64,000 nt of DNA from Gadus chalcogrammus (taxonomy: Eukaryota; Chordata; Actinopteri; Gadiformes; Gadidae), in NCBI RefSeq assembly GCF_026213295.1, contig NC_079412.1, positions 2,621,813 through 2,685,812 on the forward strand, read 5' to 3'. The position numbers were made by a program, and so were the translations under genes. Under the pieces are notes generated by a model, which was not told the DNA's origin, made no database searches, and saw only the letters and a program-made list of their open reading frames with translations. Every line of letters starts with the position of its first letter. Position 1 is the stretch's first letter. Positions 12,215-28,250 of this stretch are shown here, one piece after another.

Positions 12215-12787
12215 TATTAGCCAAACGAAAGAATATAATAGCGAAACAATTGAGGTCAGATACCCGCTTTGCGATTTAATGACCTCCACTCTAATGTGAC
12301 TGAAACGAGTGGGCCGCAATGTTGTGATTGCTTTCCTACCAAGATGGCCGACTTCCGGTTTGGTTACGAATTTTAGTTAGCTGCGATTGCAGCTAATTAA
12401 AATTCAGTTGCAAACGAAGAATGAGAAATACTTCATGTCTCGTATTTGCCGTCACGCTCCCTGCGACTAGCGTGGACAAGACCGACAATCTCCCCATCGG
12501 CATTACTGAAACTCTCCACATGCCCCAACTTATAATGGTTTTCACCTCTTTTGATGCTTTTATCCTCCCCTTGGAAAAAACCTTACATTATCCAACTTCT
12601 GCACGAACAGGTTTATTTTCTTTGCATGAAAAATTAGAATTTAAATCCACAAACAACATATGTGTAATCCGGGGCAGATAAAGACTGGGACCAGAAAATA
12701 ATTACTTTCTCTTCATTGAAACCCATTCATATTTTTCGATCTCATAGGTCTCATGGGCTCTACCGGAAAGGGCGTGACTTTGCCACT

Positions 12788-13500
12788 ATGCAGCAAGACC
12801 GTGAATTGCATTATTTGATGACCACAATAAAGTAGCAATGCAATCAATTGTGTAAGAGCCTTTAAAATCGATTTAGCATTGAAAATGACCAACGTGGTAC
12901 AAATACAAGAAAATAAATCTCTTTACGAGCGCAGCCATTTTTGTTATCGAGTCGTACGGACAGCCTCACTGAACTCGCTATACTCTAACAATTCCAAGTG
13001 GGACCGACCAAAAGGGGGCGTTCTATGCCGGCAGGGATGCATTTCTCAAATTACACTGGGACCCACCGCGTGCCAGCAATGGAGCTATAAAGATCGCAGC
13101 ATACTCTTTGCGCGGGATACGTTTCTTTCTGGAGAAGTGAAGAAGGCGTCCTACTGAACGGAGGTGGGTATCCTACATAAGGTTAAATTAAATGACTTAG
13201 TTCAATTAAATTCCCCCCAAAGTATTGCATTAACATTTCTGAATTTATGTTATGGCGACCATTAAAGTACATTGAAGGACATTTGCGGCATGAAATACTT
13301 TGGGGGCTAAGATGGCACTAGTGTTGGCTCATTCGTTCGCGAACCGGTTCGAATGACCGAGTCTTTAGGACGAATGAACTGAACCGGTTCGTCTCTCTCG
13401 TTCGTTCGGTCGTCTCGTTCACCATTCGATTCACCGGAAACTCGACTGAACGAACGAACGAGTTTCCGGTAGCACTAACTCCACTGAGTCTGACTGACTC
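12788..13500. other. Short repeats, no gene
   Basis: CCCCCAAAGTATTGCAT near 13214 is inverted near 13290-13306 (ATGAAATACTTTGGGGG), giving a hairpin of about 100 bp. From 13318 to 13500 the motifs GAACCGGTTC, TTCGTTCG and ACCGGAAAC recur in both orientations, as in the adjoining foldback. No coding frame is convincing. Confidence 0.5.
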
Positions 13501-13729
13501 AACTGAGAACTGTGCAATGGCGTGCATTCCATGATAGGATTCCCCGTTACCGGAAACTAGGCTGAATCCCGAACGACTCCTCCACGTTCAGTCGAGTTTC
13601 CGGTGAACCGATTCACCGGAAACTCGACTGAACTGGGAGGAGTCGTTCACGAATCGTATGTTCGTTCAGCCTGGTTTCCGGTAGCGGTAAATCGCATCAT
13701 GGAATGGACCCCATTGCACGGTTCTCAGC
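13501..13729. repeat. Foldback palindrome
   Basis: CTGAGAACTGTGCAATGG at 13503 is the inverse of the sequence ending CCATTGCACGGTTCTCAG at 13728. The arms meet at a near-perfect central palindrome, about 13585-13633, containing GTCGAGTTTCCGGTGAA and its inverse. The palindrome ends where a hAT element inserted (13730). Confidence 0.75.
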
Positions 13730-14998
13730 TAGGGTGACCAGGCGTCCGGCTTTAGGCCGGACAGTCCGGATTTTCAATGCCCTGTCCGGCGTCCGGCGCA
13801 GAATCAAGCCGGATGCGTATTTGTCCTCCTTTTTGAGGCATAGGCTTGAAGAGCAGAGTTTTTTTCATCTTTGCTGGGCTGCAGCACAATATCCAATCAT
13901 AGACTGTAAAAAATGCATCCAACGCAGTAACATATCTGGTCTAACAAATGACGGCTAAGAGCGGTGTCAGGTGACCTGCTTATCATTGGTTAAAAAAGTA
14001 AACAAGGGTCCATGTGCTGCTACGTCATATGACATTGACAGAAAGTTAGCATCTTGCCAAAACGCAAGACCTCGTCTGAATCCGAATACTCATACTTGAC
14101 TGCTATATAGTATGCATTTTGTAGTACGCCACAAATATAGCGCGTCCGAATGCTCAGTACGCATTGTGTAGCACGGAAAACGTTTCCGAATGCGTACTAC
14201 TGCCACAGTAAACAACGGAGTTCACTACGCTATCCCACAATGCAACCGGAGTCTGGTAACGAACGAAGAAGAGATGGATGACCCCGACACCACCAGAAAG
14301 ACGTCGTAGAAAGCGGCGAAAAAAAGAGTAATTAAAAAGAGTAAAAAAGTAAAGTAAGTAATTAAGTAAAAAGAGACATTTTTTATTTAATAGCAACGAT
14401 GGCAAGACGGAAAACAGGTATCTTATCAAGGTAATTTTGCCGGCATCTGAGGGGAGATACGTCATCTCCAAACATCCGGTGGAGTTTCGGCGGTGTTCGG
14501 AAGCGTTCGGAGGTGTTCTACGCATAGCTGTAGACCGTACTACACAGTCAAGTGTGGTACGGTCAAGTAGTAGACACTGAACAGAAATAGTATGTACTAA
14601 GTATTCGGATTTGTTTGATTCTGAATGGACAAAAGAGCATGAATTTATATCGAAAAGTTTTAAAAAGCATTTTTTTTTATTATGTTGTTACCTGTTAATT
14701 GTTTTTCACATTTAAGTCCCCACATGTTATGCTTTGTGGCACTCTTCACTTTAAAAGATTACTCTCAGTGGTCACTTTTTGAACACCACAATGTATTGAA
14801 TAACTACAAATACTGTGAACAAACACTTTTTGACTTTTCATTAATATTTTTTCCTATTCAGCTACACAAAGATCATCTTTAAACCACTCAAAATTGTACT
14901 ATAAATGAGAGTATACCAGAGTCCTATGTACACCATAGTAATTTATTAATATGCCGCATAATGTCCTCCTTTTTGGTGTTATTGAAATGGTCACCCTA
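13730..14998. mobile_element. hAT element with TAGGGTGACCA ends
   Basis: A perfect 8-bp duplication TTCTCAGC flanks it at 13722-13729 and 14999-15006. The ends are TAGGGTGACCA and TGGTCACCCTA. No transposase is found. A smaller inverted-repeat element seems nested inside (14073-14615). Confidence 0.9.
14073..14615. mobile_element. Nested inverted-repeat MITE (tentative)
   Basis: ATCCGAATACT at 14080-14090 is inverted perfectly as AGTATTCGGAT at 14600-14610, and GTACTAC-type motifs recur in both arms. The style resembles Harbinger MITEs, but I could not see a target duplication. Confidence 0.45.
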
Positions 14999-15006
14999 TT
15001 CTCAGC

Positions 15007-17043
15007 CGAGCTGCAAGCAAGCTGGGAGATTTCCAACCTTGCAACTCGTGCAGGCGGTGTACGAGGCATATGGAACCATTATTGCTGTGTTACCTGGTAA
15101 GACAGAGCTGTGAATGACGTCACATAGATGACCTCGTCCGGTATGTGAACACCAAGATCCCATTAGCAGCACCAGCTCCAGCTCCAACACCCAATTTCAC
15201 AGATAGAAATAGGGCATTACTGTGTGTAACTGATTTAAAGAGACTCAAATAAGACAGATGCTTAAACGGTATATTACTACAACCTTGACTAATGTTGATC
15301 CGTGGGACACAGCCATCTTGGATCTTCAGCCGTCTTGGGACTTGCGAGATTCTTCCGACTTAACGAGTCGGAAATCCGACCTCAGGGGTGTTCCAGTTTA
15401 ATTGTCAGATTAAATGTCAGACTGGTGTCAGACCCTGATGTATCAGATGGACAGATCAGCCTACCATCCTACCCAGTTGACTGTACCAACTGGTATGATT
15501 ACCCATCCATCATCTCTATGGACCCTCCCATGTGTGATGTCACTACGTCTGGGGGCAGGGCAGAATTTGAGATGGCTTGGAATGGCTCATTACACTAACA
15601 TCTGCTAAAATAGGGTCCCTTTGATATTGAGATGGCTGACTCCATAGCACACATTACACAAGTGCAATGGGATTCACCTGAAGTCAATGATGTTACATTA
15701 TGCAACTACATTCAGAAATATTCCACTATTGACAAACTTTTCTTTATACAATTTAATTCAAAACATTTTCAGCATGTTCACTTTATTCTCAACTTTTATT
15801 TGTAAATATAGCTTGAGTAGAACAAAGAAAAAATATATAATATATTCTTATGCAGTGAAATATGTAAATGTGCACATTTAGGGATTTACACAAGCAATGT
15901 TCACAACACTGATGAATATCAGAACAGTCTTCTGTGTTTGCCATGAATGTGGCTACTGAAGAGCGCATATATATGCTGTACATTCATAGGATGCGATAAA
16001 ACACCTGTGTTCAACAGGCATTGAAAATACAAAAATTGAATGAGAAGGAATGACGTACAATATCATCTGGTTCATTCATGAATAATGCATGAACGGCATT
16101 TTCACACACTTACAGTTCACTACATGCCATTGTTACATAAGCATACATTTCAAGAGCAAAGGATCAAAAACAACTCTGTTATGGCCAAGTTGTGTATTTT
16201 GCAACTCCATTTCCCAGCAGGCCATTCTTCGTATTGTTCAGCACCATGGAGTGTCATATCTGAGCACCTCAACCCAAGAGGTGATGGCAAAGGTGGGTCT
16301 GACTATTGTTGTATCAAATTAGCATAGTTGAGGCAGAATCTGTATCAATTCACAAAGGCAGTGATTAAATGCATAATTAATTACAAACACACACACTACA
16401 TTTTCTTGAAATGCATTGTTTGTTTGACATTGGCTGTATTATAAAACCTTAATTATTAAAAAATCGATATTACAGTCATCTTGATCAAAAATATAGAACT
16501 GAAGAAACAGATTTTTTTCAACTGTTGAGCTCTTCACTGAGGGCTTTGTATTACAGTAAGGCCAGAGATGATGATGGTGATAAGAAGAAAGATTAACAAG
16601 TAAATATCTCAATAAACACTAGAATATAAAAACATTTTACAGTTAGCACTGATCACCAGATGGTCTGCTCGACCATCATTGACATGTGCTTATCTAACTG
16701 TAGTTGTACATAGTTTTGCATTTGCTTACGTTGCTCCATATTACAGTTCAGTCACATATCGAGCAATGAAATGTACCTTTAACACGTGGTGACTTTGACT
16801 TGGGAACCCCCCCTTATAGCGACCTTTCCTTGCTATGTGTTCAGTAGTGTACATTGGTAACCTGATGTGGCCATCACTGGAACCGAGCCAGAGAACCATC
16901 AGAGATCTACCAGAGATCCTTCACAGATCCATCAGAGGTCGGTCAGAGGGCATCACACACCCAACCTGTGACATTGCATAAAATGGAGGAATGTCGGAGA
17001 GACATTGGCAGCTTCCCAAATGGTAGAAAAGGCATTTTCGTTT
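15007..17043. other. Downstream flank of KLF15, no second gene
   Basis: About 2 kb of AT-rich single-copy-looking sequence. It holds several TTTATT motifs (AATAAA on the minus strand), for example near 15780-15800, which could be distal poly(A) sites of KLF15. A GTCGGAAATCCGAC-type palindrome near 15365 looks like a MITE scrap. Confidence 0.4.
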
Positions 17044-17359
17044 TTTATTTTTGTTTCTTTTCTGTCCAGCTAAAAACAAGGAAACACTGACACACTAGGT
17101 ACATTAGCAAAGCATAACATACTTCAAACAACGTCAAATTGAGCTTATCTTATGGGCTTGTGTCGATAATGGGAGACTTGGACAACAAACAAAGAGCACA
17201 ACATGTTAAAGCACTAGGTGTGACAACCGCCCCCTGGGGAGCTCTGCTGAGGAGCAGAGAGGAACTCTTGGTTGCTTTGTCTTTGCACAATAAATTAGAA
17301 TGTCGCAAGCTCTCGCTCTTCCTCAGAAAACAACAAGATATAACTAGCAAAACAAAAGC
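17044..17359 (-). other. klf15: KLF15 proximal 3' UTR (inferred)
   Basis: The minus strand downstream of the stop codon has AATAAA at 17044-17049, about 310 nt past the stop. I infer a short 3' UTR, but longer ones are possible because further AATAAA motifs lie below 15800. Confidence 0.45.
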
Positions 17360-22005
<4,646 letters not shown>

Positions 22006-23330
22006 CCCTGGCAACTGAGGGGGAAATAAAGATATTCCTTCTCTTCTTTTGATGTCCGTGTTTCTTCAATAGTTTGAGAGAGTGATCCAAATATAAGTTC
22101 CTGGACGAAAGAAAGAAACAAGGGGGCTGGTCACTTCAGTGGTTTAGTGAAACCAGTCCTGCTACTCCAACACCTCCCCTCCACCAAAGAGAAGGATCGC
22201 CAAGGCTGCTCCAATGCCTCTAGCAAGTCTAAATAAGCATTAACACAAATACGGTCGTTTTAGAATACAGTAATGGCTGATGCCAGTGGATAGATATGCA
22301 TTAAGATTATGATCTAAACATTCACAAAGACAACTCTTACCCAGGCCAGCGTTTAATTTCCTTGGCGGAGCTTGGTTCCAGTGATTGGAGGAGCGGCGCC
22401 CCTTGCAGGGGCCCCTCGGCCAACCTGACCGATAGTAACCGAGTGAGACTGTCAACACTGTGAGAGGGATGCAATGCGTGGGCCACGATGCTCAGAGGCG
22501 ACACACAGGCATCCATCACCTGCTACCGTTAACCCCAAACTTTAACACACACTGGATCTCATCATGGACTTCCGTTTTGCACAAGAAGACCCACAAAGAG
22601 AGCCACAGCCATGGCTCAGGCAGCATACGTTTATTTTCTATCGTCTAAATACGATCGGCTATGGCAGGCCTCACGTTATTATTCTTCCTCAGTGCTCCGG
22701 CTGCTTGCAATGCAGCTGGTTATTATTATTCTAATAAACCAGCCTCGGCACGCGCTGAACACATGTAATAGACAATAACATGGACCGCAGAGTGAGGCAA
22801 ATAGTGAAATCGAAATAACACCACGAATTAAAATCGTAAACCCCTTTTTAGACGGAATACTATTAATTCGTATCACATGTTCTATCAGCAGCTCCTTATG
22901 TTGAATGTATTTCAAGTGTGGATTCTGCATAATTGGGGGAAGATTATCCACGGCCACGAGGGCGCGCGTGAGCGGCTGCGGGTCTCAGGACGTCAACATG
23001 TTTTCGTCCTGCAGCGCTGCTGCAGCATATGGTAAGAGGCGCACGGCTTGCAGCAATTCCGCTACAACAAAACAGCGTCAAACAAGAAAGATAGTAAAAA
23101 AAATCTCACCTTGCACAATTTCAAGAAGAATGTAATCCGCAATGCAACGCCCCGTGAACCGGGTATTCCTTCGCGTCCGGACGCGGAGGTAGCCTACAGA
23201 ACAGGCGCGGTTCGCCCTTGAGTTTACAGCTCGTGCAACAGCCTTCCTACTGACTACATTCGGGGCGGTGGAGTTGTACTATAGTCAGCGTCACATGACA
23301 TCCAGTGCGTACAGGGTCAGCGGAGTGGAA
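22006..23330 (-). promoter_or_regulatory. klf15: KLF15 5' UTR intron and CpG-rich promoter region
   Basis: Directly upstream of the KLF15 start codon the minus strand has a pyrimidine-rich tract ending CCCCCTCAG at about 22015-22023, a good splice acceptor nine bases before the ATG. A matching donor, TGCAAG|GTGAGA, sits at 23110/23109. Together they imply a non-coding first exon just above 23110 and a roughly 1.1-kb 5' UTR intron, the arrangement known for mammalian KLF15. The region 22940-23420 is rich in CpG, fitting a promoter. The transcription start cannot be placed from sequence alone. Confidence 0.6.
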
Positions 23331-23770
23331 GTAAATGGCTGGCGCTGAAGGCTCGTCCCTGCTCTGGAGCGCTATTGGGCCGCGCACCTCAGAGGGCGGG
23401 TCCTGTGTACGTCATTCAGGATTGCCTGGGTCAACATGTGGCGGCGGGCTGTTCGCTGCAGCCAGGGAGCAGAGAGCCAACTGTTCCCCTCTCATCCTCA
23501 CTCATCCCCTCTGTCAAACTTCTGGAGGAGGCTGGCGCAATCCCTGCTTGGCCAACTCATGGTGTTGACGAGTTTAGCTATAAAGTGAACTGTTACACCT
23601 TTCCTGTTCGGCTCTCAGACCGTAGTCGGGGAGCACAGGGGAGACGTTCCCTCCAGGGCCGATGTCCTTTCGGGGGTAACACTCTTCACTATAACCGGCA
23701 GTGGGTCTGTTTATGGGTCGGAAGACACGGGCACGGATTCTTGGCGTTTGGTATTTAACAGTACACGTAT

Positions 23771-24470
23771 ACCAGTGACGGCTGGTGGTGTTTTTGGGTG
23801 GGTGGTCTAACGAATGCATTACATTTATCAATAATTCTACTTCACAGGGCTCCAGACGCCATGAGGTCACCTTTATATCTCTGTTCATAACTTTCATATA
23901 ATGTGAATGATTTTTAAACAAGAATAAGGTGTAGAGAAATGCGTGTCTTTATTTGAAGCACAATTATAAATAAAAAATATGGTGTTTAAAGTGCTTCACT
24001 GAGCTGAAATTGAACATTTCGAACTAAAACATTAAGCAAAATAAAACTTTTTTGTGCTTAAAGTATTAAACAATTAAAATGTTGGCCGGTCTCCCTTTGC
24101 GCAAAATGCGGCTGTAGACGATCACACACTCTTTGGTAGAAACGTCTGTGTCGCCGTCAATCATGAAGGACATCTATGTGGTGTTTCCGACGTCCGCAGC
24201 TGTCTTTTGCTTTAAGGTGTCGCCTATTATCGCAATGAATTGTGCACATGCCATCTCATTGCTATACGGCGGGTTGATGTTTAATCAATTTTCTTCATGA
24301 GAATAATTTCGGATTTAAATTTGGAGAATGGCAACTCCTCTTTGGCAATGTTGTATGCAACATTAAATTTGATCATTTCCGATTCCTTAGAGAACCTTAT
24401 TGTTACTGCCTGTCGCTGAAATGCAGCTGGGAGAGGGGCCACTTTCTCTACACACTTGTCACGTCATGTT
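23771..24470 (-). pseudogene. hAT transposase remnant (ZNF862/ZMYM-like)
   Basis: The left end reads CAGTGACGGCTGGTGGTG, like the hAT at 383. On the minus strand from about 24465 to 24085, translated segments read FSKESEMIKFNVAYNIAKEE, then LPFSKFKSEIILMKKI. After frameshifts and stops come MACAQFIAIIGDTLKQKTAA and MSFMIDGDTDVSTKECVIVY. The 'M(I/M)DGxTDVS..E..IVY' block is typical of the catalytic core start of hAT transposases related to vertebrate ZNF862/ZMYM proteins. Several stops show that it is dead. The right end was not identified and is probably truncated near 24520. Confidence 0.7.
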
Positions 24471-24722
24471 CGGTTATTTAGACATATGCTTTTTTAATGT
24501 TTCGACCCGCTTACAAATGCACTATTACCGGCCATATTCTGATCGCACTCAGTAAAAGCAGTGCGTTCCGTAATGCACTGCGTAATAATAAAATGTTAGG
24601 CCTATATAAATGAGTCGGCATTTAATTAATTAGTGTAGGCCTATCGTTTGGATGATGTGTCCCCAATCTCTTCACTTCCATTTTTTCCTCCAAAGACATT
24701 AAAGAAAACCGATTAGAAATTA

Positions 24723-26032
24723 CAGTTTTTTTCGATTGCTTAAACACTAAAATCAAAAGTATGACACTATTATCAAAACCTTACACTCAAGGATCATAAC
24801 ATGAGCCCAGATCTGCACCACTATAAGCACAATGTCAGCTTCACACTTTTTGCAAAACAATACACACAGTGATTTGCAAAACACTAAACACACTTAACAT
24901 ACATTACACACAAAAATCTATCATGAAGTCACGTCCTTGCAATACCAAAGCACTGACTGTCAAATTACCACACCGTCCAACCAATTGGTTCAACACAGTC
25001 ATCAGGTGTGCAAACACTTGTTTGCTTAATTGCAGACACAACAATCAGGTGTGTAAGCACTATAAAAAAGCAGTAGGTGAGTTCAGCGTTCTCCAAGCAC
25101 AATGGAAAGAGTCAGAGAAAGAGTAAGACGAGGAGGAGGAGGAGGAGGAGGAGGAGGAGGAGGAGGAGAACGAGGAGGAAGAGGAAGAGGAAGAGGAAGA
25201 GGAAGACAAGAAGGTGCTCAAAGAGGACCGAATCTGACAAATGAGATCCGCGCAACACTGGTTGACCACGTTGTCAACCACGGCCTGACGCTGAGGGAGG
25301 CTGGACTGCGAGTACAGCCAAATCTAAGCCGATATACAGTGGCAAGTGTGATGAGAACATTTCGACTGGAAAATAGGTATTGTAAAAATATCATCATATC
25401 AAAAACATCTGCACAGTTTCAGTCACTGCTTACAGTACTGTATTCTATGCACTATCAGCACTTCTGTTACCTTTTCCTGTGAAATTACTGTACTATTGTA
25501 TACTGGTTTTTTTTCTACATAGGATTGAGGGTCAGGGACGACAAGGGGGTAGGCCTCCTATGTTCACAGAACAGCAAGAGAGGGAGATAGTAAACATGGT
25601 TTTGGCCAACGTTTGATTACAGTATTATGAATCTCTATGTCAACATTTTGGGCGTGTTGAGAAATAAATGAGTTTCTTCAGTCTGCAACATTGGTCTTGT
25701 GTATTGTTTGGTGAATTTACATTATATTTGTACTTTGTTGATAGTAGCCTACTCTAATCATAGGGAAGTAGAAGTGCTAAAAGTGTTTTAGGTTTATCAC
25801 AGCAGAGTGTAACTCGTGCAAACAGAGTATAGTAATGTGAAACGTGTGTGTTTCATATAGTAACAAAGTGTGGTTTTTAAAAAGAAGTGTATAGTTTTTA
25901 CAGGAGTGTTTAATTTTGCAAAGGATCTGTAGTGTTTTGCTAATTGGGTGTGTGGTTGTGCTAATTGTGTGTAGTGTTTTGAAAACACAGGCCCTGTTTT
26001 GAAAATTGTGCTTAAGCAATCGAGAAAAACTG
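24723..26032 (+). mobile_element. Tc1/mariner-type deletion derivative
   Basis: TA duplications lie at 24721-24722 and 26033-26034, and the inverted ends are CAGTTTTTTTCGATTGCTTAA and TTAAGCAATCGAGAAAAACTG. The paralogous stretch at 40750-41345 has the same flanks joined without the element (near 40943-40948), so this is a verified insertion. The interior encodes only the N-terminal DNA-binding part of a transposase (25102-25616). Confidence 0.9.
25102..25616 (+). CDS. Truncated Tc1/mariner transposase, DNA-binding part
   Basis: Exon 1 (25102-25376) starts MERVRERVRR, followed by a Gly run and Arg-Gly repeats. A helix-turn-helix then reads NLTNEIRATLVDHVVNHGLT, LREAGLRVQPNLSRYTVASV and MRTFRLENR. 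A plausible intron (AATAG|GTATTG to CTACATAG|G, 25377-25522) leads to exon 2 (25523-25616), whose in-frame continuation includes QGRQGGRPPMFTEQQEREIV and stops at TGA 25614-25616. This is the usual N-terminal region of IS630/Tc1/mariner transposases, with the RG-rich leader seen in some fish families. The DDE catalytic domain is deleted. It could at most make a roughly 120-aa DNA-binding protein able to occupy element ends. Confidence 0.7.
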
Positions 26033-26181
26033 TAAATGATCCATTTCGTTCATACTGCACTTGCGCTACTGTGCTCTGATTGGTCGAAGGTCACTGTACT
26101 GTAGCTACTGTGCTAGCTGGTCCAAGGTCAGCCTTTGGGCTAAACTAATTTAGCCCAAATGGGAAGCATATGAAGGGGGCG

Positions 26182-27295
26182 TATGGAGTTAGATTCATGC
26201 CAAAACCCCTCACACACGCAAAACGTGTTTTGCTCACGCAAAACGTGTTTTGCTCACGCATAACGATTCACACGCACACAAAACGTGTTTTACTCACGCA
26301 AAATGATTCACACACACGCTCAGTGTGGTTTGCAAATGCAAAACATCATTCACAAACTAAAGCATTTTGCTTCAGAAACAAATACAGTATGTTTTACACA
26401 AAGTACAAAAAAAAATCCTTCAAGTACACAAAACAATTCTACAAGTACGGAACACGAAAGCTGCGCGTGGATCGGAATGCATTTGCGCACGGATCGGATT
26501 GCATTTGTGTGAGGAACAGCAAGGCGGAATATTAGTGCCAAAAGTCATGTGACAAATAAATGTCCTGTTATTCACACTACACAACAGCAGGTGGCGGTGT
26601 TGAGTCAGTTTAAGGCCGCCAGGACGATCTTTTTTCTCCCCAAAATCTTTATTTGATTCCAAAACAGAGTGGCGACACTTCCATTGGACTCACCTGTTGG
26701 CCGCTCATTTTGTTCAATTTAATCTCCCAAACTAGCTTTTCTCCGTGTCGTACGATTCCGTGACAAAGGGGCGGCAAGTCGCATAGTATGGAGTTGAATC
26801 CACACACGTTTGGCCGGCATCAAATAAAGATTTTGGGGAGAAAAAAGATCGTCCTGGCGTCCTTAAACTGACTCAACACCGCCACCTGCTGTTGTGTAGT
26901 GTGAATAACAGGACATTTATTTGTCACGTGACTTTTGGCACTAATTTTCCGCCTTGCTGTTCCTCACACAAATGCAATCCGATCCGTGCGCAAATGCATT
27001 CCGATCCACGCGCAACTTTCGTGTTCCGTACTTTCGTGAATTGTTTTGTGTACTTGAAGGATTTTTTTTTGTACTTTGTGTAAAACATACTGTATTTGTT
27101 TCTGAAGCAAAATGCTTTAGTTTGTGAATGATGTTTTGCATTTGCAAACCACACTGAGCGTGTGTGTGAATCATTTTGCGTGAGTAAAACACGTTTTGTG
27201 TGCGTGTGAATCGTTATGCGTGAGCAAAACACGTTTTGCGTGAGCAAAACACGTTTTGCGTGTGTGAGGGGTTTTGGCATGAATCTAACTCCATA
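26182..27295. mobile_element. 1.1-kb palindromic element with 470-bp arms
   Basis: The arms 26182-26655 and 26820-27295 are inverted copies of each other over nearly their whole length. The outer end is TATGGAGTTAGATTCATGCC, with internal tandem ACGCAAAACGTGTTTTGCTC motifs. A 6-bp duplication GGGGCG flanks it (26176-26181 and 27296-27301), and the paralogue at about 41106-41120 lacks it. The centre (26656-26819) is single-copy and has no transposase. The matching open frames in both arms are by-products of the palindrome. Confidence 0.88.
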
Positions 27296-27301
27296 GGGGC
27301 G

Positions 27302-27880
27302 CGTCAGGGCACCTGTTAATCAAACGTCAATGGAAGCTTATGCTACTGTGCTTGGGCTAAATGAAATTAGCCAAATGGGGGCGTGTCACGACTCGAGTCC
27401 GGTCTCAAGAGAGTCTAGCTGCAGACATCCACCCACACGCTCCAGACATCCAACCACACGCACTTCTGCTGCAGACAGAAACATCCACCCACACGCCGGA
27501 AATCGGATAATAAAAAATAAAAATCGGAAAATAAAATAAAAATCGGGCGTTACGTAATGTGTTTACATAAATGAACGGGCATTAAGTAATGTGTTTACAT
27601 AAATGAACGAAATAAATTAAGTTATGAAATCGGATAAACGCTTCCGGTTTTGGACAGAAGACCTGACACTCGCTGTTGACTTTAAGCTGGAGTTTATGGC
27701 TCTTCTCTTTCTGTAAATACACACACCTTATTCAGAATTCCCTCTGTGTTATACTGCAATCATCTCAATTTAATATTTGATAGGACACAAACTGATACTC
27801 GTATTGTAAAGCTGAAGGGCATCAGAGATTGAGGCTAATAATTATTTTAAATAGGCCTACTATGTATGAGTGGACAGGAA
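27302..27880. other. Flank shared with 40620-41200, no gene
   Basis: 27302-27375 continues the paralogy with 41117-41180. 27417-27510 carries repeats of CATCCACCCACACGC, present inverted at 40630-40735. The remainder is AT-rich without coding signal. Confidence 0.5.
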
Positions 27881-27954
27881 CATGGGTGGATTACTGCACG
27901 GGCACATGCCCAGGGGCCCAAGGGCTCAGGGGGGCCCAAGGGCCCCCCTGAGCC

Positions 27955-28250
27955 GCCCCACAAGTTACTAACAGTGGGGTCCAGGGCCCCACAAGTTACT
28001 AACAGTGGGGCCCAGGGCCCCACAAGTTACTAACATTGGGGTCCAGGGCCCCACAAGTTACTAACAGTGGGGCCCAGGGCCCCACAAGTTACTAACAGTG
28101 GGGTCCAGGGCCCCACAAGTTACTAACAGTGGGGCCCAGGGCCCCACTGTTAGTAACTGAAGTAGACTGAGCCGCCCCACAAGTTACTAACAGTGGGGCC
28201 CAGGGCCCCCACAAGTTACTAACAGTGGGCCTCACTGTTAGTAACTTTTA
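27955..28250. repeat. 31-bp VNTR inside hAT copy 1
   Basis: About eight to nine copies of a roughly 31-bp unit (CACAAGTTACTAACAGTGGG plus G(T/C)CCAGGGCCC) lie in tandem. Some end in an inverted unit (CCCACTGTTAGTAAC). The sister element at 50550-50735 has fewer copies. Confidence 0.9.

Larger units (their letters stand above)
11128..12787. mobile_element. DNA transposon encoding THAP and YqaJ proteins
   Basis: The terminal inverted repeats start AGTGGCGAAGTCACGCCC and extend about 170 bp (left 11128-11240, right 12630-12787). The left arm has a roughly 35-bp internal deletion relative to the right. A second subterminal repeat, GGCCATCTTGGTAGGAAA, lies near 11346 and, inverted, near 12336. 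Between the arms are two converging degenerate genes, a plus-strand YqaJ nuclease and a minus-strand THAP protein. From memory, this gene pair fits the IS4EU/ISL2EU superfamily, but I could not confirm a 2-bp target duplication. A third copy of the arm is at 44717-44880. Confidence 0.75.

Noticed and set aside
12113..12299. C-terminal extension of the YqaJ frame
   Set aside because: The region encodes the THAP domain start on the other strand with family-specific residues, so the plus-strand continuation is probably not coding.
22006..22014. Upstream TTG start giving three more KLF15 residues
   Set aside because: TTG is not a normal eukaryotic start, the bases abut a splice acceptor, and ATG at 22005 matches the mammalian N-terminus.
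26170..27280. Mirror-image 118-121-aa proteins in the palindrome
   Set aside because: Both derive from inverted copies of the same non-coding arm rich in ACGCAAAACGTG motifs. No domain or codon bias is visible.
27955..28250. CRISPR-like array
   Set aside because: The 31-bp units are contiguous with no unique spacers and lie inside a eukaryotic hAT element.
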